This document shows, piece after piece, positions 17,534-26,926 of a stretch of 64,000 nt of DNA; within the stretch, counting starts at the first letter, position 1, and every line of letters starts with the position of its first letter. The DNA comes from an uncultured Prevotella sp. (GTDB taxonomy: Bacteria > Bacteroidota > Bacteroidia > Bacteroidales > Bacteroidaceae): NCBI GenBank assembly GCA_946614435.1, contig CAMOGW010000011.1:1-64000 (forward strand). The letters run 5' to 3'. Below the pieces are notes generated by a model that searched no databases, was not told the DNA's origin, and saw nothing but the letters and a program-made list of their open reading frames with translations. The position numbers were made by a program, and so were the translations under genes.

Positions 17534-19594
17534 TTACTTGATCAAATCTACTGATCGCTTGAGGAACTTGTCGAGTGCCTCACCCTTCAGCATGCCGTTC
17601 TGGAGCAGTGCCAGGTCAATGAGCTGATGTACTACGTCGTTCTTCTGAGCGTAGCCGCTAATGAGCTGTTCCTTCTTCTGCTTCTGCTCGTCAATGGCTT
17701 TCTGCGTGTTGACCTTGTCGTCTTTCTCCTCCTGAGTGATTTCCTCGGGTTTCTTCTTCTCAGTCTTCTGATTGAGGGCTGCCATACGGGCTTCCTGTCC
17801 CTTGATCTCGCTCTCAATGGGCTTGAGCTGGTCGGCCAGTTCAGCAGTGAGCGACGCGAGCACTTCCTTCACAAGACGATGGTCGCTGTTGAGCACGAGG
17901 TTGAACGAGTCGGGCATCTGTCCGTAGAAGCTCATTCCGCTCTGATAACGGCTCATTTCCTTCATGCGGCGCATCCACTCGTTTTGGGTAATGATAACCG
18001 GACGGGCATCCTCTCCCAGCGCATCTACCTCAACAAGATACTCAGTCTTGGCAGTCTTTGGCACCTGCGACTGGAATACGGCTGACAGATTGTCGCGTTC
18101 GTTGTCTGACAGACTGCTCTTCGGAGCATCACTCTTCACAATAAGACGGTCAACAATGTCGGCATCTACACGAGTGAAGCGGCTCTTCTCAAACTTCTGC
18201 TCAAAGGTCTGAATGCAAGGCACGTCGAGCTGGCCGTCGAACAGCAGCACCGAATAGCCCTTGTCCTGAGCTGCCTTAATATAGCTGTACTGCTCCTCCT
18301 TGTCGGTGGCATAGAGATAGACGAGCTGGTCGTCTTTGTCCTTCTGCGAAGCCTCGATCAGCTTCTTGTATTCCTCGAATGTGAAGTACTTACCCTCTGT
18401 GTCCTTGAAGAGCGAGAACTCTTTGGCACGATCGAAGAAGTTCTCTTCGGTCAGGATGCCGTAGTTGATGAACAATTTCAGGTCGTCCCACTTCTCTTCG
18501 TATGCCTTGCGGTCCTCATTGAAGATAGCCTTGAGGCGGTCGGCCACTTTCTTCGTGATGTAGGTGGAAATCTTTTTCACTTCACGATCACTCTGCAGAT
18601 AGCTGCGGCTCACGTTCAAGGGAATATCGGGCGAATCGATCACGCCATGCAGCAAGGTGAGGAACTCGGGTACGATGCCTTCCACCTGATCGGTGACAAA
18701 CACCTGATTGCAGTACAACTGAATCTTGTTGCGCTGAATCTCAATATTCGACTTGATTTTGGGGAAGTAGAGAATACCTGTCAGATTGAAAGGATAATCG
18801 ACATTCAGGTGAATCCAGAAAAGGGGCTCATCCTGCATGGGATAGAGTGTGCGATAGAACGACTTGTAGTCTTCGTCCTTCAAGGTTGAGGGGGTCTTCG
18901 TCCACAGCGGCTCCACATTATTTATAATATTGTCCTCTGCAGTATCTACCATCTTGCTCTCGTCCTTCGACCACTCCTGTTTCTTGCCGAAAGCCAGAGG
19001 CACGGGCATGAACTTACAGTACTTGTTGAGCAGCGACTCAATCTTCTGCTTATCGAGGAACTCTTTGCAGTCATCATCAATATAAAGGATAATGTCGGAA
19101 CCACGGCTCTCGCGCTCGGCATCGTCAATTTCGAAAGCGGGGCTTCCGTCGCAGCTCCACTTCACAGCCTTGGAACCTTCCTTATAGCTGCGTGTAATAA
19201 TCTCTACTTTCTTCGAGACCATGAACGAACTGTAGAAGCCCAGTCCGAAGTGGCCGATGATATTGTTGGCGTTGTCCTTATACTTCTCAAGGAAATCAGT
19301 TACGCCAGAGAAAGCAATCTGATTGATGTACTTATCAATCTCTTCCTCAGTCATACCGATACCGCGATCGCTAATGGTGATAGTACCTTTCTCCGTGTCA
19401 AGGCTCACGTGAACGGTCAGGTCGCCCAGTTCGCCCTTAAACTCGCCCTTCTCGGCCAGTGTCTTCATCTTCTGAGTGGCATCGACAGCATTCGATACCA
19501 TCTCGCGCAAGAAAATTTCGTGATCGCTATAGAGAAACTTTTTGATAACGGGGAAAATGTTCTCAGTCGTAACCCCAATATTACCTTTTTGCAT
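17534..19594 (-). CDS. htpG: Molecular chaperone HtpG (Hsp90)
   Basis: Starting at the ATG at 19594 gives 686 residues beginning MQKGNIGVTTENIFPVIKKF, the normal Bacteroidetes HtpG start; the open frame extends 73 codons further up but that part is not Hsp90-like. The N-terminal GHKL ATPase has YSDHEIFLREMVSNAVDA, DRGIGM and GHFGLGFYSSFMV motifs. The middle domain has the conserved NVSRSYLQ, and a charged acid/lysine-rich stretch (KKKPEEITQEEKDDK) lies in the C-terminal region. It acts as an ATP-driven folding dimer in the cytoplasm. Confidence 0.97.
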   Translation of the reverse strand: MQKGNIGVTTENIFPVIKKFLYSDHEIFLREMVSNAVDATQKMKTLAEKGEFKGELGDLTVHVSLDTEKGTITISDRGIGMTEEEIDKYINQIAFSGVTDFLEKYKDNANNIIGHFGLGFYSSFMVSKKVEIITRSYKEGSKAVKWSCDGSPAFEIDDAERESRGSDIILYIDDDCKEFLDKQKIESLLNKYCKFMPVPLAFGKKQEWSKDESKMVDTAEDNIINNVEPLWTKTPSTLKDEDYKSFYRTLYPMQDEPLFWIHLNVDYPFNLTGILYFPKIKSNIEIQRNKIQLYCNQVFVTDQVEGIVPEFLTLLHGVIDSPDIPLNVSRSYLQSDREVKKISTYITKKVADRLKAIFNEDRKAYEEKWDDLKLFINYGILTEENFFDRAKEFSLFKDTEGKYFTFEEYKKLIEASQKDKDDQLVYLYATDKEEQYSYIKAAQDKGYSVLLFDGQLDVPCIQTFEQKFEKSRFTRVDADIVDRLIVKSDAPKSSLSDNERDNLSAVFQSQVPKTAKTEYLVEVDALGEDARPVIITQNEWMRRMKEMSRYQSGMSFYGQMPDSFNLVLNSDHRLVKEVLASLTAELADQLKPIESEIKGQEARMAALNQKTEKKKPEEITQEEKDDKVNTQKAIDEQKQKKEQLISGYAQKNDVVHQLIDLALLQNGMLKGEALDKFLKRSVDLIK

Positions 19595-19659
19595 ATCTGT
19601 ATAAATGTTTTTAGAATGTTTTTTTACAAGCGGATATGCAAAATCCGTGCCACATTCCG

Positions 19660-20460
19660 TCAGAGCTCGAAGATGCCCGTAGGCATGGTGCGCTTCAGCA
19701 CTTCCAACTGCAAGTCTTTGCCTGCCACGATGCCATAGGAGCGCAACACGGTCTCCACCGTCTTGCGAGCCAGTTCGGGATGGTTGTTTTCCTCCGAAAG
19801 GTGACAGAGCCAAACGTGTCGCAAATGTTCAGTCATGTGCTGGGCGATGGCCTCACCGCAGCTTGCATTGCTCAAATGCCCCGTGTTGCTCAGTATGCGC
19901 GTCTTCAGATGGTAAGGATAAGGCCCGTGCTGGAGCATCTCAATGTCGTGATTGGCCTCTATCACCAGATAGTTGGCACGAGCGATGAACTGTGCCATTT
20001 CGTCGGTCACCATGCCGGCATCGGTAATTATGCAGAAAGAAATGTCTTCGGCTTCAAGAAAATAGCCCACGTTGTCGCTACTGTCGTGAGGCACCGAGAA
20101 GGGAGTGACCGTGAAGTCACCTATCTGAATCTGCACGCCAGGCTCCACTATGCGACGCAGACCAGCATTCACCTTACGCTGCACACAATAGTTACGGTCG
20201 ATACCGCGATGCACAAGTGCGGTGGCATAGACGGGCACCTGCAAATCGTAGCTGATGCTGCCCACTGACTTGATGTGGTCGGCATGATCGTGAGTGATGA
20301 GCACCTGATGTACTTGGGGAAGGGTCAGCCCATAGTCTCTGAAGTGCTTCTTCAGCGTTCTGATACCTACGCCAACGTCGATCAGCAGACCACCGTTCTC
20401 GGTAAACAGAAAATAGCAATTACCACTGCTCCCACTTCCAAAGGATATGAACTTGACCAT
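19660..20460 (-). CDS. YycJ/WalJ-like metallo-beta-lactamase fold hydrolase
   Basis: The 266-residue protein has the start FISFGSGSSGNCYF and the metal motif THDHADHIKSVG, then a second histidine region (HDSSDNVGY) and HLSNA. These features match the YycJ group of MBL proteins, linked in Firmicutes to cell wall regulation and to 5'-exonuclease activity on DNA. Its exact role in Bacteroidetes is not established. A well-matched promoter lies 23-55 bases upstream. htpG follows on the same strand after 65 bases. Confidence 0.85.
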   Translation of the reverse strand: MVKFISFGSGSSGNCYFLFTENGGLLIDVGVGIRTLKKHFRDYGLTLPQVHQVLITHDHADHIKSVGSISYDLQVPVYATALVHRGIDRNYCVQRKVNAGLRRIVEPGVQIQIGDFTVTPFSVPHDSSDNVGYFLEAEDISFCIITDAGMVTDEMAQFIARANYLVIEANHDIEMLQHGPYPYHLKTRILSNTGHLSNASCGEAIAQHMTEHLRHVWLCHLSEENNHPELARKTVETVLRSYGIVAGKDLQLEVLKRTMPTGIFEL

Positions 20461-20482
20461 AGTATTTCCTTAAATTTAAATG

Positions 20483-20515
20483 CAAAGGTAGGCAATTTTT
20501 CCGAAAAAGTGCAAA
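20483..20515 (-). promoter_or_regulatory. Promoter of the YycJ-like gene
   Basis: On the minus strand TTTG (20515-20512), a 21-base spacer and TACCTTTG (20490-20483) match the Bacteroidetes consensus. The start codon lies 22 bases beyond. Confidence 0.75.
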
Positions 20516-20565
20516 TTATTATACAAAAACATATATATCTAGTACTTACATTAAAAGAATTATTG

Positions 20566-20573
20566 TAATTTTG
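20566..20573 (+). promoter_or_regulatory. uxuA -7 element
   Basis: TAATTTTG matches TAnnTTTG, 44 bases before the uxuA ATG. A -33 TTTG is not evident. Confidence 0.5.
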
Positions 20574-20617
20574 CAAATACTTAGACTAATCAAAAGAAAC
20601 GAAACTAAAAAAAAGAA

Positions 20618-21871
20618 ATGGAAAGAACCTGGAGATGGTTTGGCAAGAAAGACAGAATCACACTTGCCATGCTGAAACAAATTGGAGTGGAGGGCATCGT
20701 TACGGCGCTGCACGATGTACCTAACGGTGAGATTTGGACTCGCGAAAAAATCAGAGAACTGCGCGAATACATTGAGAGCTACGGCATGAGATGGAGCGTA
20801 GTGGAGAGCCTGCCCGTGTGCGAAAGCATCAAGTATGGCGGCAAGGATCGCGACCAGCTCATCGAGAACTATAAGGTAAGTCTGAAGAACCTGTCGCTCG
20901 AAGGTATTCACACCATCTGTTATAACTTTATGCCAGTGCTCGACTGGGCCCGGACCGACCTCATGCACGACAATCCCAACGGAGCCACCAACCTTTACTT
21001 CTCATACGCTGAGTTTGCCTACTTCGACATCTACGTGCTGAAACGCGAAGGTGCACGCGAGGAATGGGCTAAGTTCAAGTTTCCCGAAGGCGTAGGCCAG
21101 GACCGTAATGTGCTGGCTGAGGCCGACGAGCTGGCCAAGCGCATGACTCCTGAAGATGACCATAAACTGGTGGAGAATATCATCGTGAAGACACAGGGAT
21201 TCGTGAGCGGCAACATCAAGGAAGACGACGAACATCCATTAGAGTTATTCAAGCAACTGCTCGACCTCTATAAAGGCATAGACAAGAAACAGTTACGCGA
21301 AAACATGAAGTATTTCCTTGAAGCGATCATGCCTACCTGCGATGAGTATGGAATGAACATGTGCGTTCACCCTGACGATCCTCCTTTTGCCGTGCTGGGG
21401 TTGCCCCGTATCGTGAACAGCAGCGAAGATATAGAGTGGTTTCTCAATGCCGTTCCCAACAAGCACAACGGCCTCACCTTCTGCGCGGGCAGTCTCTCGG
21501 CTGGAGCTCAGAACGACGTGGTGGAGATGGCGCGTGCCTTTGCGCCCCGCACTCATTTCGTTCACCTGCGCTCATGCCACATCTTCCCCAACGGTGATTT
21601 CACAGAGGCCAGCCATCTGGGCGGAAGGGCTAATCTCATTGAGCTGGCACGCATCTTCGAGAAAGAGAATCCGCAGTTGCCCATGCGTGTGGATCACGGC
21701 ATGACCTTTACCGACGAGCCCGGTGGGGTGCTCGACGAGAGCAGTCACGGCCATAATGCTGGCTACACACTGCTCGGACGTATGTTTGCACTCGGACAAG
21801 TGCAGGGCATACTCGCCACAGTCGATAGCGAGTTGGGCATAGCATACAAACAGCCGGGATTTTATGATTAA
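20618..21871 (+). CDS. uxuA: Mannonate dehydratase
   Basis: The 417-residue protein begins MERTWRWFGKKDRITLAMLK and contains VVESLPVCESIK, CVHPDDPP and VDHGMTFTDE, all typical of UxuA. The enzyme removes water from D-mannonate to give 2-keto-3-deoxygluconate in glucuronate breakdown. The usual length is about 390; the extra residues lie in the middle (about 165-220, an acidic segment), as in many Bacteroidetes UxuA proteins. A matching short-chain dehydrogenase lies 79 bases downstream, so the pair can run fructuronate to KDG. Confidence 0.95.
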   Translation: MERTWRWFGKKDRITLAMLKQIGVEGIVTALHDVPNGEIWTREKIRELREYIESYGMRWSVVESLPVCESIKYGGKDRDQLIENYKVSLKNLSLEGIHTICYNFMPVLDWARTDLMHDNPNGATNLYFSYAEFAYFDIYVLKREGAREEWAKFKFPEGVGQDRNVLAEADELAKRMTPEDDHKLVENIIVKTQGFVSGNIKEDDEHPLELFKQLLDLYKGIDKKQLRENMKYFLEAIMPTCDEYGMNMCVHPDDPPFAVLGLPRIVNSSEDIEWFLNAVPNKHNGLTFCAGSLSAGAQNDVVEMARAFAPRTHFVHLRSCHIFPNGDFTEASHLGGRANLIELARIFEKENPQLPMRVDHGMTFTDEPGGVLDESSHGHNAGYTLLGRMFALGQVQGILATVDSELGIAYKQPGFYD

Positions 21872-21950
21872 GGCTATCCCGCCATAACGGAATCCTGTCA
21901 TAATGAAACAACCATATCACGAAACAACGACTCAAAAATAAGAAATCATC

Positions 21951-22763
21951 ATGAAAAATCTATTTGATATTAACGGTAACGTGACCGTTATCACGGGTGG
22001 AACAGGTGTGCTGGGACGCGCCATCGCCAAATATCTGGCTCTGAACGGTGCCAAAGTGATTATCCTTGGACGGAAGGAAGAGACAGGAAAGGAAATCGTG
22101 GATGAGATTACTGCCGAGGGCGGCAGCTGCGAGTTCATGAAGACCGACGTGATGAATGCTGAAATCGTGCAGAAGAACTGCGACGACATCGTGGCTAAGT
22201 ACGGTCGTGTCGATACGCTGCTCAATGCTGCAGGCGGCAACATGCCCGGAGCCACCATCGCGCCCGACAAGACTTTCTTCGACTTAGATGCCGCTCAATT
22301 CTCGCGCGTGCTGGAGCTGAACCTCACAGGTACTGTCATTCCCACTCAAATATTTCTCAAGCCAATGGTGAAGCAAGGTAAAGGCAGCATCATCAACTTC
22401 TCGAGCATGGCCGCCTTCCGTCCTATGACGCGCGTTTGCGGATATGCAGCTGCCAAGGCTGGCATCAGCAACTTCACCGCCTATATGGCTACGGAGTGTG
22501 CAAAGAAGTTTGGCGAGGGCATCCGCGTGAATGCCATTGCCCCGGGCTTCTTCATCACCGAACAGAACCGCGCCCTGCTCACCAATCCCGACGGCAGCTA
22601 TACGCAACGCGGACAAGACGTTGTGAGACAGACTCCTTTCGGGCGCATGGGTGATCCCGAAGAGCTCTGCGGCACTATCCACTATCTGATGTCGGAAGCC
22701 TCAAAGTTCGTCACAGGAACGGTGGCCAAGGTTGACGGCGGCTTCGACGTGTTTGCTATGTAA
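21951..22763 (+). CDS. SDR-family oxidoreductase, probable D-mannonate oxidoreductase
   Basis: The 270-residue protein has the NAD-binding motif TGGTGVLGRAIA (about 16-27), the NAAG motif (LLNAAGGN) and the catalytic YAAAK. These are the classical short-chain dehydrogenase marks. Position right behind uxuA suggests it reduces fructuronate to mannonate, replacing the unrelated long-chain UxuB. That assignment is inferred from neighbourhood. C-terminal VDGGFDVFAM is the normal family end. Confidence 0.87.
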   Translation: MKNLFDINGNVTVITGGTGVLGRAIAKYLALNGAKVIILGRKEETGKEIVDEITAEGGSCEFMKTDVMNAEIVQKNCDDIVAKYGRVDTLLNAAGGNMPGATIAPDKTFFDLDAAQFSRVLELNLTGTVIPTQIFLKPMVKQGKGSIINFSSMAAFRPMTRVCGYAAAKAGISNFTAYMATECAKKFGEGIRVNAIAPGFFITEQNRALLTNPDGSYTQRGQDVVRQTPFGRMGDPEELCGTIHYLMSEASKFVTGTVAKVDGGFDVFAM

Positions 22764-22836
22764 TCTATTTACTAACATGAGAAAGGGTATCAATAACATG
22801 AAGGTAAGAATATACACATTATTAATAAAAAACAAA

Positions 22837-24096
22837 ATGATGAACCGACTGAGACTGTTTGTGTTATTGATGCCTTTTCTTCTCATTCCGTCTTTGCTTC
22901 AGGCAAAGCACAGAATCCTTTCGCCCAACCTAAAGACGCTGCAGGTAGTGGTCAACGACAACTGGACAGATCCCCTACCCGTCATGACCCTAAGGTCAGA
23001 CGATGTGCTCAACGTGGGATTCGACGAACTGTCGCACAATTTCCATCGCTTCATTGTTCATGTGGAGCATTGTGAACCCGACTGGAGCCCTTCAGAGGAT
23101 ATATTTGAAAGTGACTGGTTAGAGGGATTCAACGACTGGGCGCTCGATGACTACGACAACTCACTCAACACGACCGTACTCTACACCCACTACAGCTTTC
23201 AACTGCCTAACGACCAGTGCCGACTGAAAATGAGCGGCAACTACCGACTGCACATTCTGGACGAAGACGACAATAACAATGAGGTGGCGGTTGTGGAGTT
23301 CAGAGTGGTTGAGCAACTCATGAACCTGTCGATGGGCATGACGACCAATACGGATATTGATTTCAACAACCGTTCGCAGCAACTGTCAATGTCGCTGGAT
23401 TACGGATCGCTCAACGTCACTCAGCCCGAGGATCAGCTGAACATCATCGTGATGCAAAACGGAAGAGAGGACAACATGCGGACAGACATGAAGCCCTCGA
23501 CGACCACGCCTCGCGGACTGACATGGGACCACTGCCGTCAGCTCATATTCGATGCCGGTAATGAGTATCACCGTTTCGAAGTGCTCAACCCCACTCACAT
23601 CACGCTGGGACTTGAGCGCGTGGCGTGGGACGAGGATGACAGGCACTATCACGTTTATCCAGAAATGTGCGAGCCACAGCGAAACTACATGTTCTACAAG
23701 GATGCCGACGGAGCTTTCTACGTGCGCAACAGCGACAATTTTGAGAACGATCGCACGAGCGACTACGTCTATGTGCATTACAAGCTGGCTCCGGCAAAGG
23801 AATATGAGAAAGCCCGTCTTTATGTGGATGGTCACTGGACGACTGAAGCACCCGAGACCTACACCATGAGCTATGACGAGCGCGACCATTCCTACAATGC
23901 CGTGATACTGCAGAAGATGGGTTACTATAACTATCAGCTGCTGATGGAGCACGAAAACGGACAAACAGAAATAGTGCCCGAAGAGGGTTCTTTCTATCAA
24001 ACAGAGAACCGCTATCAGGCACTTGTCTATTATAAAGGTATTGGAGACCGAACTTGGAGGCTCGTCAGTTTTCGCGAGTTGATTTTCGACCTCTAA
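22837..24096 (+). CDS. DUF5103 protein, type IX secretion plug-like
   Basis: From the ATG at 22837 the protein (419 residues) has a signal peptide (MMNRLRLFVLLMPFLLIPSL, cut near LQA) and then a beta-rich body matching DUF5103, named for the plug protein seen on the type IX translocon. Landmarks are NWTDPLPVMTL, EHCEPDWSPS, and EGSFYQTENRYQALVYY. Upstream in-frame ATGs (for example 22798) would lengthen the n-region and are less likely. The gene ends overlapping the convergent regulator by four bases. If the family holds, the organism secretes proteins by T9SS, although no other component is in this window. Confidence 0.8.
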   Translation: MMNRLRLFVLLMPFLLIPSLLQAKHRILSPNLKTLQVVVNDNWTDPLPVMTLRSDDVLNVGFDELSHNFHRFIVHVEHCEPDWSPSEDIFESDWLEGFNDWALDDYDNSLNTTVLYTHYSFQLPNDQCRLKMSGNYRLHILDEDDNNNEVAVVEFRVVEQLMNLSMGMTTNTDIDFNNRSQQLSMSLDYGSLNVTQPEDQLNIIVMQNGREDNMRTDMKPSTTTPRGLTWDHCRQLIFDAGNEYHRFEVLNPTHITLGLERVAWDEDDRHYHVYPEMCEPQRNYMFYKDADGAFYVRNSDNFENDRTSDYVYVHYKLAPAKEYEKARLYVDGHWTTEAPETYTMSYDERDHSYNAVILQKMGYYNYQLLMEHENGQTEIVPEEGSFYQTENRYQALVYYKGIGDRTWRLVSFRELIFDL

Positions 24097-26552
24097 CGAA
24101 GCTCTTTCCTGTATTCGCTTGGCGTTCGCTTGTATTCATGGAAGAAACTGCCCATGAAATAGTTTGGTGTGTAGAAATGGCACTCGTCGGCTATTTCCTC
24201 AATGCTCTTATCGGTAGTAACCAGCATGTGAGCGGCAGTCTGCAAAGCGAACTTAAGGGCTAACTCACGCGGACTCTTGAAAATATTGGCGCTTATAAGA
24301 TGATAGAGTGTCACAATGTCAGTATCTGAAGCATTGCTCAACTCGCGCATCGTCACACGTCCTTTATGTGCCTGCACGTATGGGATGAGCTTGATCATCA
24401 GCGCCGAGAACTCAGGCGAAAGCGGCGTGCTGTTGTCATGCTTGGCAAAGAAGAGTTCATCACTCTGCGGAGCAATCAGCTCATTGCTGATAGCCACGCT
24501 CTTATCTACAAAGGCATTCACCTTCTTGATGATATCGTCTTCCTCACTATTGCGGCGAGCGCGCATCTTAGTATTGCGACTGAAGAAGTAGAGATTGACC
24601 ACAACTAATATCAGAATCAACAGGACAAAAAGCACATAAACGCCTGTAGCCTGCCACCAAGGCTGATTCACATGCACAATCCACGTGAACGGAGTGGTGC
24701 CCGACCACTGGTCTGGGAACATGGAGGCCTGCACTTCAATCTGATATTCACCAGGAGTCAGATTCATGAGCGGCAAGTGAAGGTCGCCTTTCGTGTCAAC
24801 AAAGTCAGATCCGTTGAAATAAGAATAGACATGCCACTTTTCATCGCCCATACCCAAAAGCCTCACTCGATAGTAGGTCTGCAAAGGACGGAAATAATTA
24901 AGTCCGGAGAATGTGAGCGACACTGAATTCTGATCAGCATTCAGATTGATGTCTTTGATACGTGTGATGGCCCGGTCTATAATCACGATGCCATCCTTTT
25001 CCTCGCCTGCTGACACGAAGTCGCCATTCACAAGAATCCTAATCAGCTTGGGATAGAGAACCACAGGACTTTTCACATTGACTGCCGCGAAGTGATTGGG
25101 ATTGAAGGACACGACATGATCGACCGCCTGCATGATGATGGTGCTGTCATTCAGGCACATCGCCTTGCAATTTAAGAAAGCATCATTCGGTACATTGTCT
25201 GACAAGCTGAAACTATTGACGAAATCAGGATTGTCCTTATCAAAGATGATACAGGATATGCCATACGAGGTGCTCACCCAAATGTTGTGCTGCTTGTCCT
25301 CTACTACCGAGTGAATAAAATTATTGAGAAGACCGTTCTTCTTGCTAAAGATGACGGGCTCAGACTGAGCCTTACGGAACATATAGAGACCGACCGTAGT
25401 TCCTATCCAGCTATAGCCGCGACTATCCTCAAACATGCAGTTGGCCTGTTTTCCGTTGAAGTCGAAAATGTTCTGCTTGAGCGGTTCCATCATCGAGATA
25501 TATTCTTCGGCTTCCGGGCTGTCCAACATATAGACATTGAAGGGCGACGAGTAAGGAGTAGCGTAGAGCACGCCGCGCTTTTCTGTGCCGAGCCAGAGAC
25601 CTCCCTGACGGTCGAACACGATGGTGTGGCAAACGGTTTGAAGGTATTTTCCATTTCTCAGCTTAACCAGCTCTACATGGTTAGTAGTTTGAGTCGGAAT
25701 GTCGTAAGTCCAGTAACCCTTAGCCGAAGCTATATAAAGACAGTCATTACGCATGGTCATTCCATTCAGGCCGTAAGGCACCTGCAGTATTGTTTTCCAC
25801 TGCCCGCTGACCATATCGAGCTGCATCAGTACAGAGCCTTCGGTACCACTATGAATCACGAAGTAGCTCTCCTTGTATTGCTGAATGATGGTTGACTGGG
25901 TGAACTGATGCGACATTTCCCATTCGAAAGCCTTTGAACGATGGGCTATCTGTCCGTCTTCACGATTGAGACCGATTACCTCGCCGTTGTCGTAGAACAT
26001 GAGCAGCATGCCCTTGTAAAGGTCTATATCCTGCAGGTTACGATCTTTCAGCACCTGATGTGTCTTCTTGGCATCTACGTCATACAGCCCCTTCTCCGTA
26101 AGGAAATAAGCATGGCCCTCATTATCGGTAAAGAGGTCGAGCAGTTTCTCATCACATCCCATCTCACGAATAACGCCTGCTACATCAGGAATAAATGTTT
26201 CCATCAAAAGGTCAACACAGGTCACTGAGTTCTTGCTTTTCAGCCAGATGTGATGATTATGGTCAAAATAGATGCGGTCGTTGCCACGATAGGCGGGAAG
26301 GTCATACTGATACTCTTGCTCGGTATCAATATGTGTAAAACTCGAACCATCGTAGAAATTCAGGTTACCGATAGTCGAAATAATCATTCGCCCTGTACGG
26401 GTGCAGACAATGACTTGCGCACTATTATCAGCCAAGCCATTAGCTGCATTAATAATCTTGAACTCAGGCTCGTTCTCTTTTGAGAAAAGACTGAGAGATA
26501 CACTAAAGCAGAGCAGCAGTGGCAAAAGAAATCGAATAGGTTTTAGGTTCAT
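24093..26552 (-). CDS. Membrane-bound AraC-type regulator with two-component propeller repeats, no kinase
   Basis: The 819-residue protein starts with a signal peptide, then about 600 residues of regulator-propeller repeats (patterns such as GLWLGTEKRGVLY, SWIGTTVGLYMF, NIWVSTSYGISC) and a Y_Y_Y domain (FSGLNYFRPLQTYYRVRL). A single membrane helix follows at about 634-657. The cytoplasmic part is only about 160 residues and ends in an AraC-type helix-turn-helix (about 720-819, with SIEEIADECHFYTPNYF). Hybrid two-component systems of Bacteroides share the sensor design but also carry histidine kinase and receiver domains, which are absent here. It could bind DNA from the membrane directly. The promoter is strong and the target genes are unknown. 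Confidence 0.85.
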   Translation of the reverse strand: MNLKPIRFLLPLLLCFSVSLSLFSKENEPEFKIINAANGLADNSAQVIVCTRTGRMIISTIGNLNFYDGSSFTHIDTEQEYQYDLPAYRGNDRIYFDHNHHIWLKSKNSVTCVDLLMETFIPDVAGVIREMGCDEKLLDLFTDNEGHAYFLTEKGLYDVDAKKTHQVLKDRNLQDIDLYKGMLLMFYDNGEVIGLNREDGQIAHRSKAFEWEMSHQFTQSTIIQQYKESYFVIHSGTEGSVLMQLDMVSGQWKTILQVPYGLNGMTMRNDCLYIASAKGYWTYDIPTQTTNHVELVKLRNGKYLQTVCHTIVFDRQGGLWLGTEKRGVLYATPYSSPFNVYMLDSPEAEEYISMMEPLKQNIFDFNGKQANCMFEDSRGYSWIGTTVGLYMFRKAQSEPVIFSKKNGLLNNFIHSVVEDKQHNIWVSTSYGISCIIFDKDNPDFVNSFSLSDNVPNDAFLNCKAMCLNDSTIIMQAVDHVVSFNPNHFAAVNVKSPVVLYPKLIRILVNGDFVSAGEEKDGIVIIDRAITRIKDINLNADQNSVSLTFSGLNYFRPLQTYYRVRLLGMGDEKWHVYSYFNGSDFVDTKGDLHLPLMNLTPGEYQIEVQASMFPDQWSGTTPFTWIVHVNQPWWQATGVYVLFVLLILILVVVNLYFFSRNTKMRARRNSEEDDIIKKVNAFVDKSVAISNELIAPQSDELFFAKHDNSTPLSPEFSALMIKLIPYVQAHKGRVTMRELSNASDTDIVTLYHLISANIFKSPRELALKFALQTAAHMLVTTDKSIEEIADECHFYTPNYFMGSFFHEYKRTPSEYRKELR

Positions 26553-26577
26553 TGCTATTAGGGCCTGATTAATGCGG

Positions 26578-26609
26578 CAAAGATACTAAAAGTTAGCCGA
26601 ACAGCCAAA
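26578..26609 (-). promoter_or_regulatory. Promoter of the membrane AraC regulator
   Basis: On the minus strand TTTG (26609-26606), a 20-base spacer and TATCTTTG (26585-26578) match the consensus at both boxes. The start codon is 25 bases beyond. Confidence 0.8.
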
Positions 26610-26662
26610 ATAAATTGTAAAAACTATAACGGTAAAATAAAAATGCCGATACATCCTGCCAT

Positions 26663-26745
26663 CTCGTTAGATGAGTTTAACAGCTCGTTAGATGCGTTTA
26701 ACGGCTCGTTAGATGCGTTTAACTTTTTCACTCGATGCGTTTGAC
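26663..26745. repeat. 21-base-period tandem repeat (CTCGTTAGATGCGTTTAAC type)
   Basis: CTCGTTAGATG starts at 26663 (with TGAG in place of TGCG), 26684 and 26705, and a decayed copy with CTCGATGCGTTTGAC follows from 26730. Unit length is 21 bases. A related copy is at 49477-49521. Confidence 0.8.
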
Positions 26746-26773
26746 TTGCTCACGCTGAGCACCTTATATAAAC

Positions 26774-26820
26774 AAAAGAGGAAGCAAATCTCCTTTGTAG
26801 TAAGAAATACTTCCTCTTTT
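26774..26820 (-). terminator. Terminator of tRNA-Pro
   Basis: AAAAGAGGAAG (26774-26784) and CTTCCTCTTTT (26810-26820) are perfect complements; on the minus strand the hairpin ends in a short T-run. It lies just after the tRNA. Confidence 0.7.
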
Positions 26821-26830
26821 ACCAAATGTG

Positions 26831-26903
26831 TCGAGGTGACAGGACTCGAACCTGCGACAGCCTGGTCCCAAACCAGGAACGCTACCAACTGCGCTACACC
26901 TCG
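26831..26903 (-). tRNA. tRNA-Pro (anticodon TGG)
   Basis: On the minus strand the gene reads CGAGGTG at the 5' end, pairing with CACCTCG at the 3' end plus discriminator A. The anticodon stem-loop is CCTGG-TTTGGGA-CCAGG, giving anticodon TGG. The T arm has GTTCGAGTC. CCA is not encoded. TGG can decode all or most proline codons by wobble. Confidence 0.95.
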
Positions 26904-26915
26904 CTTTTGCGGCTG

Positions 26916-26923
26916 CAAAGGTA
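26916..26923 (-). promoter_or_regulatory. tRNA-Pro -7 element
   Basis: TACCTTTG on the minus strand, 13 bases before the tRNA 5' end; no -33 box is evident because the upstream sequence is the T-run of the preceding terminator. Confidence 0.55.
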
Positions 26924-26926
26924 AAC

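Noticed and set aside
19595..19813. In-frame 73-codon extension of htpG
   Set aside because: The added residues are not Hsp90-like and overlap the YycJ-like gene; MQKGNIGVTTENIF is the normal start.
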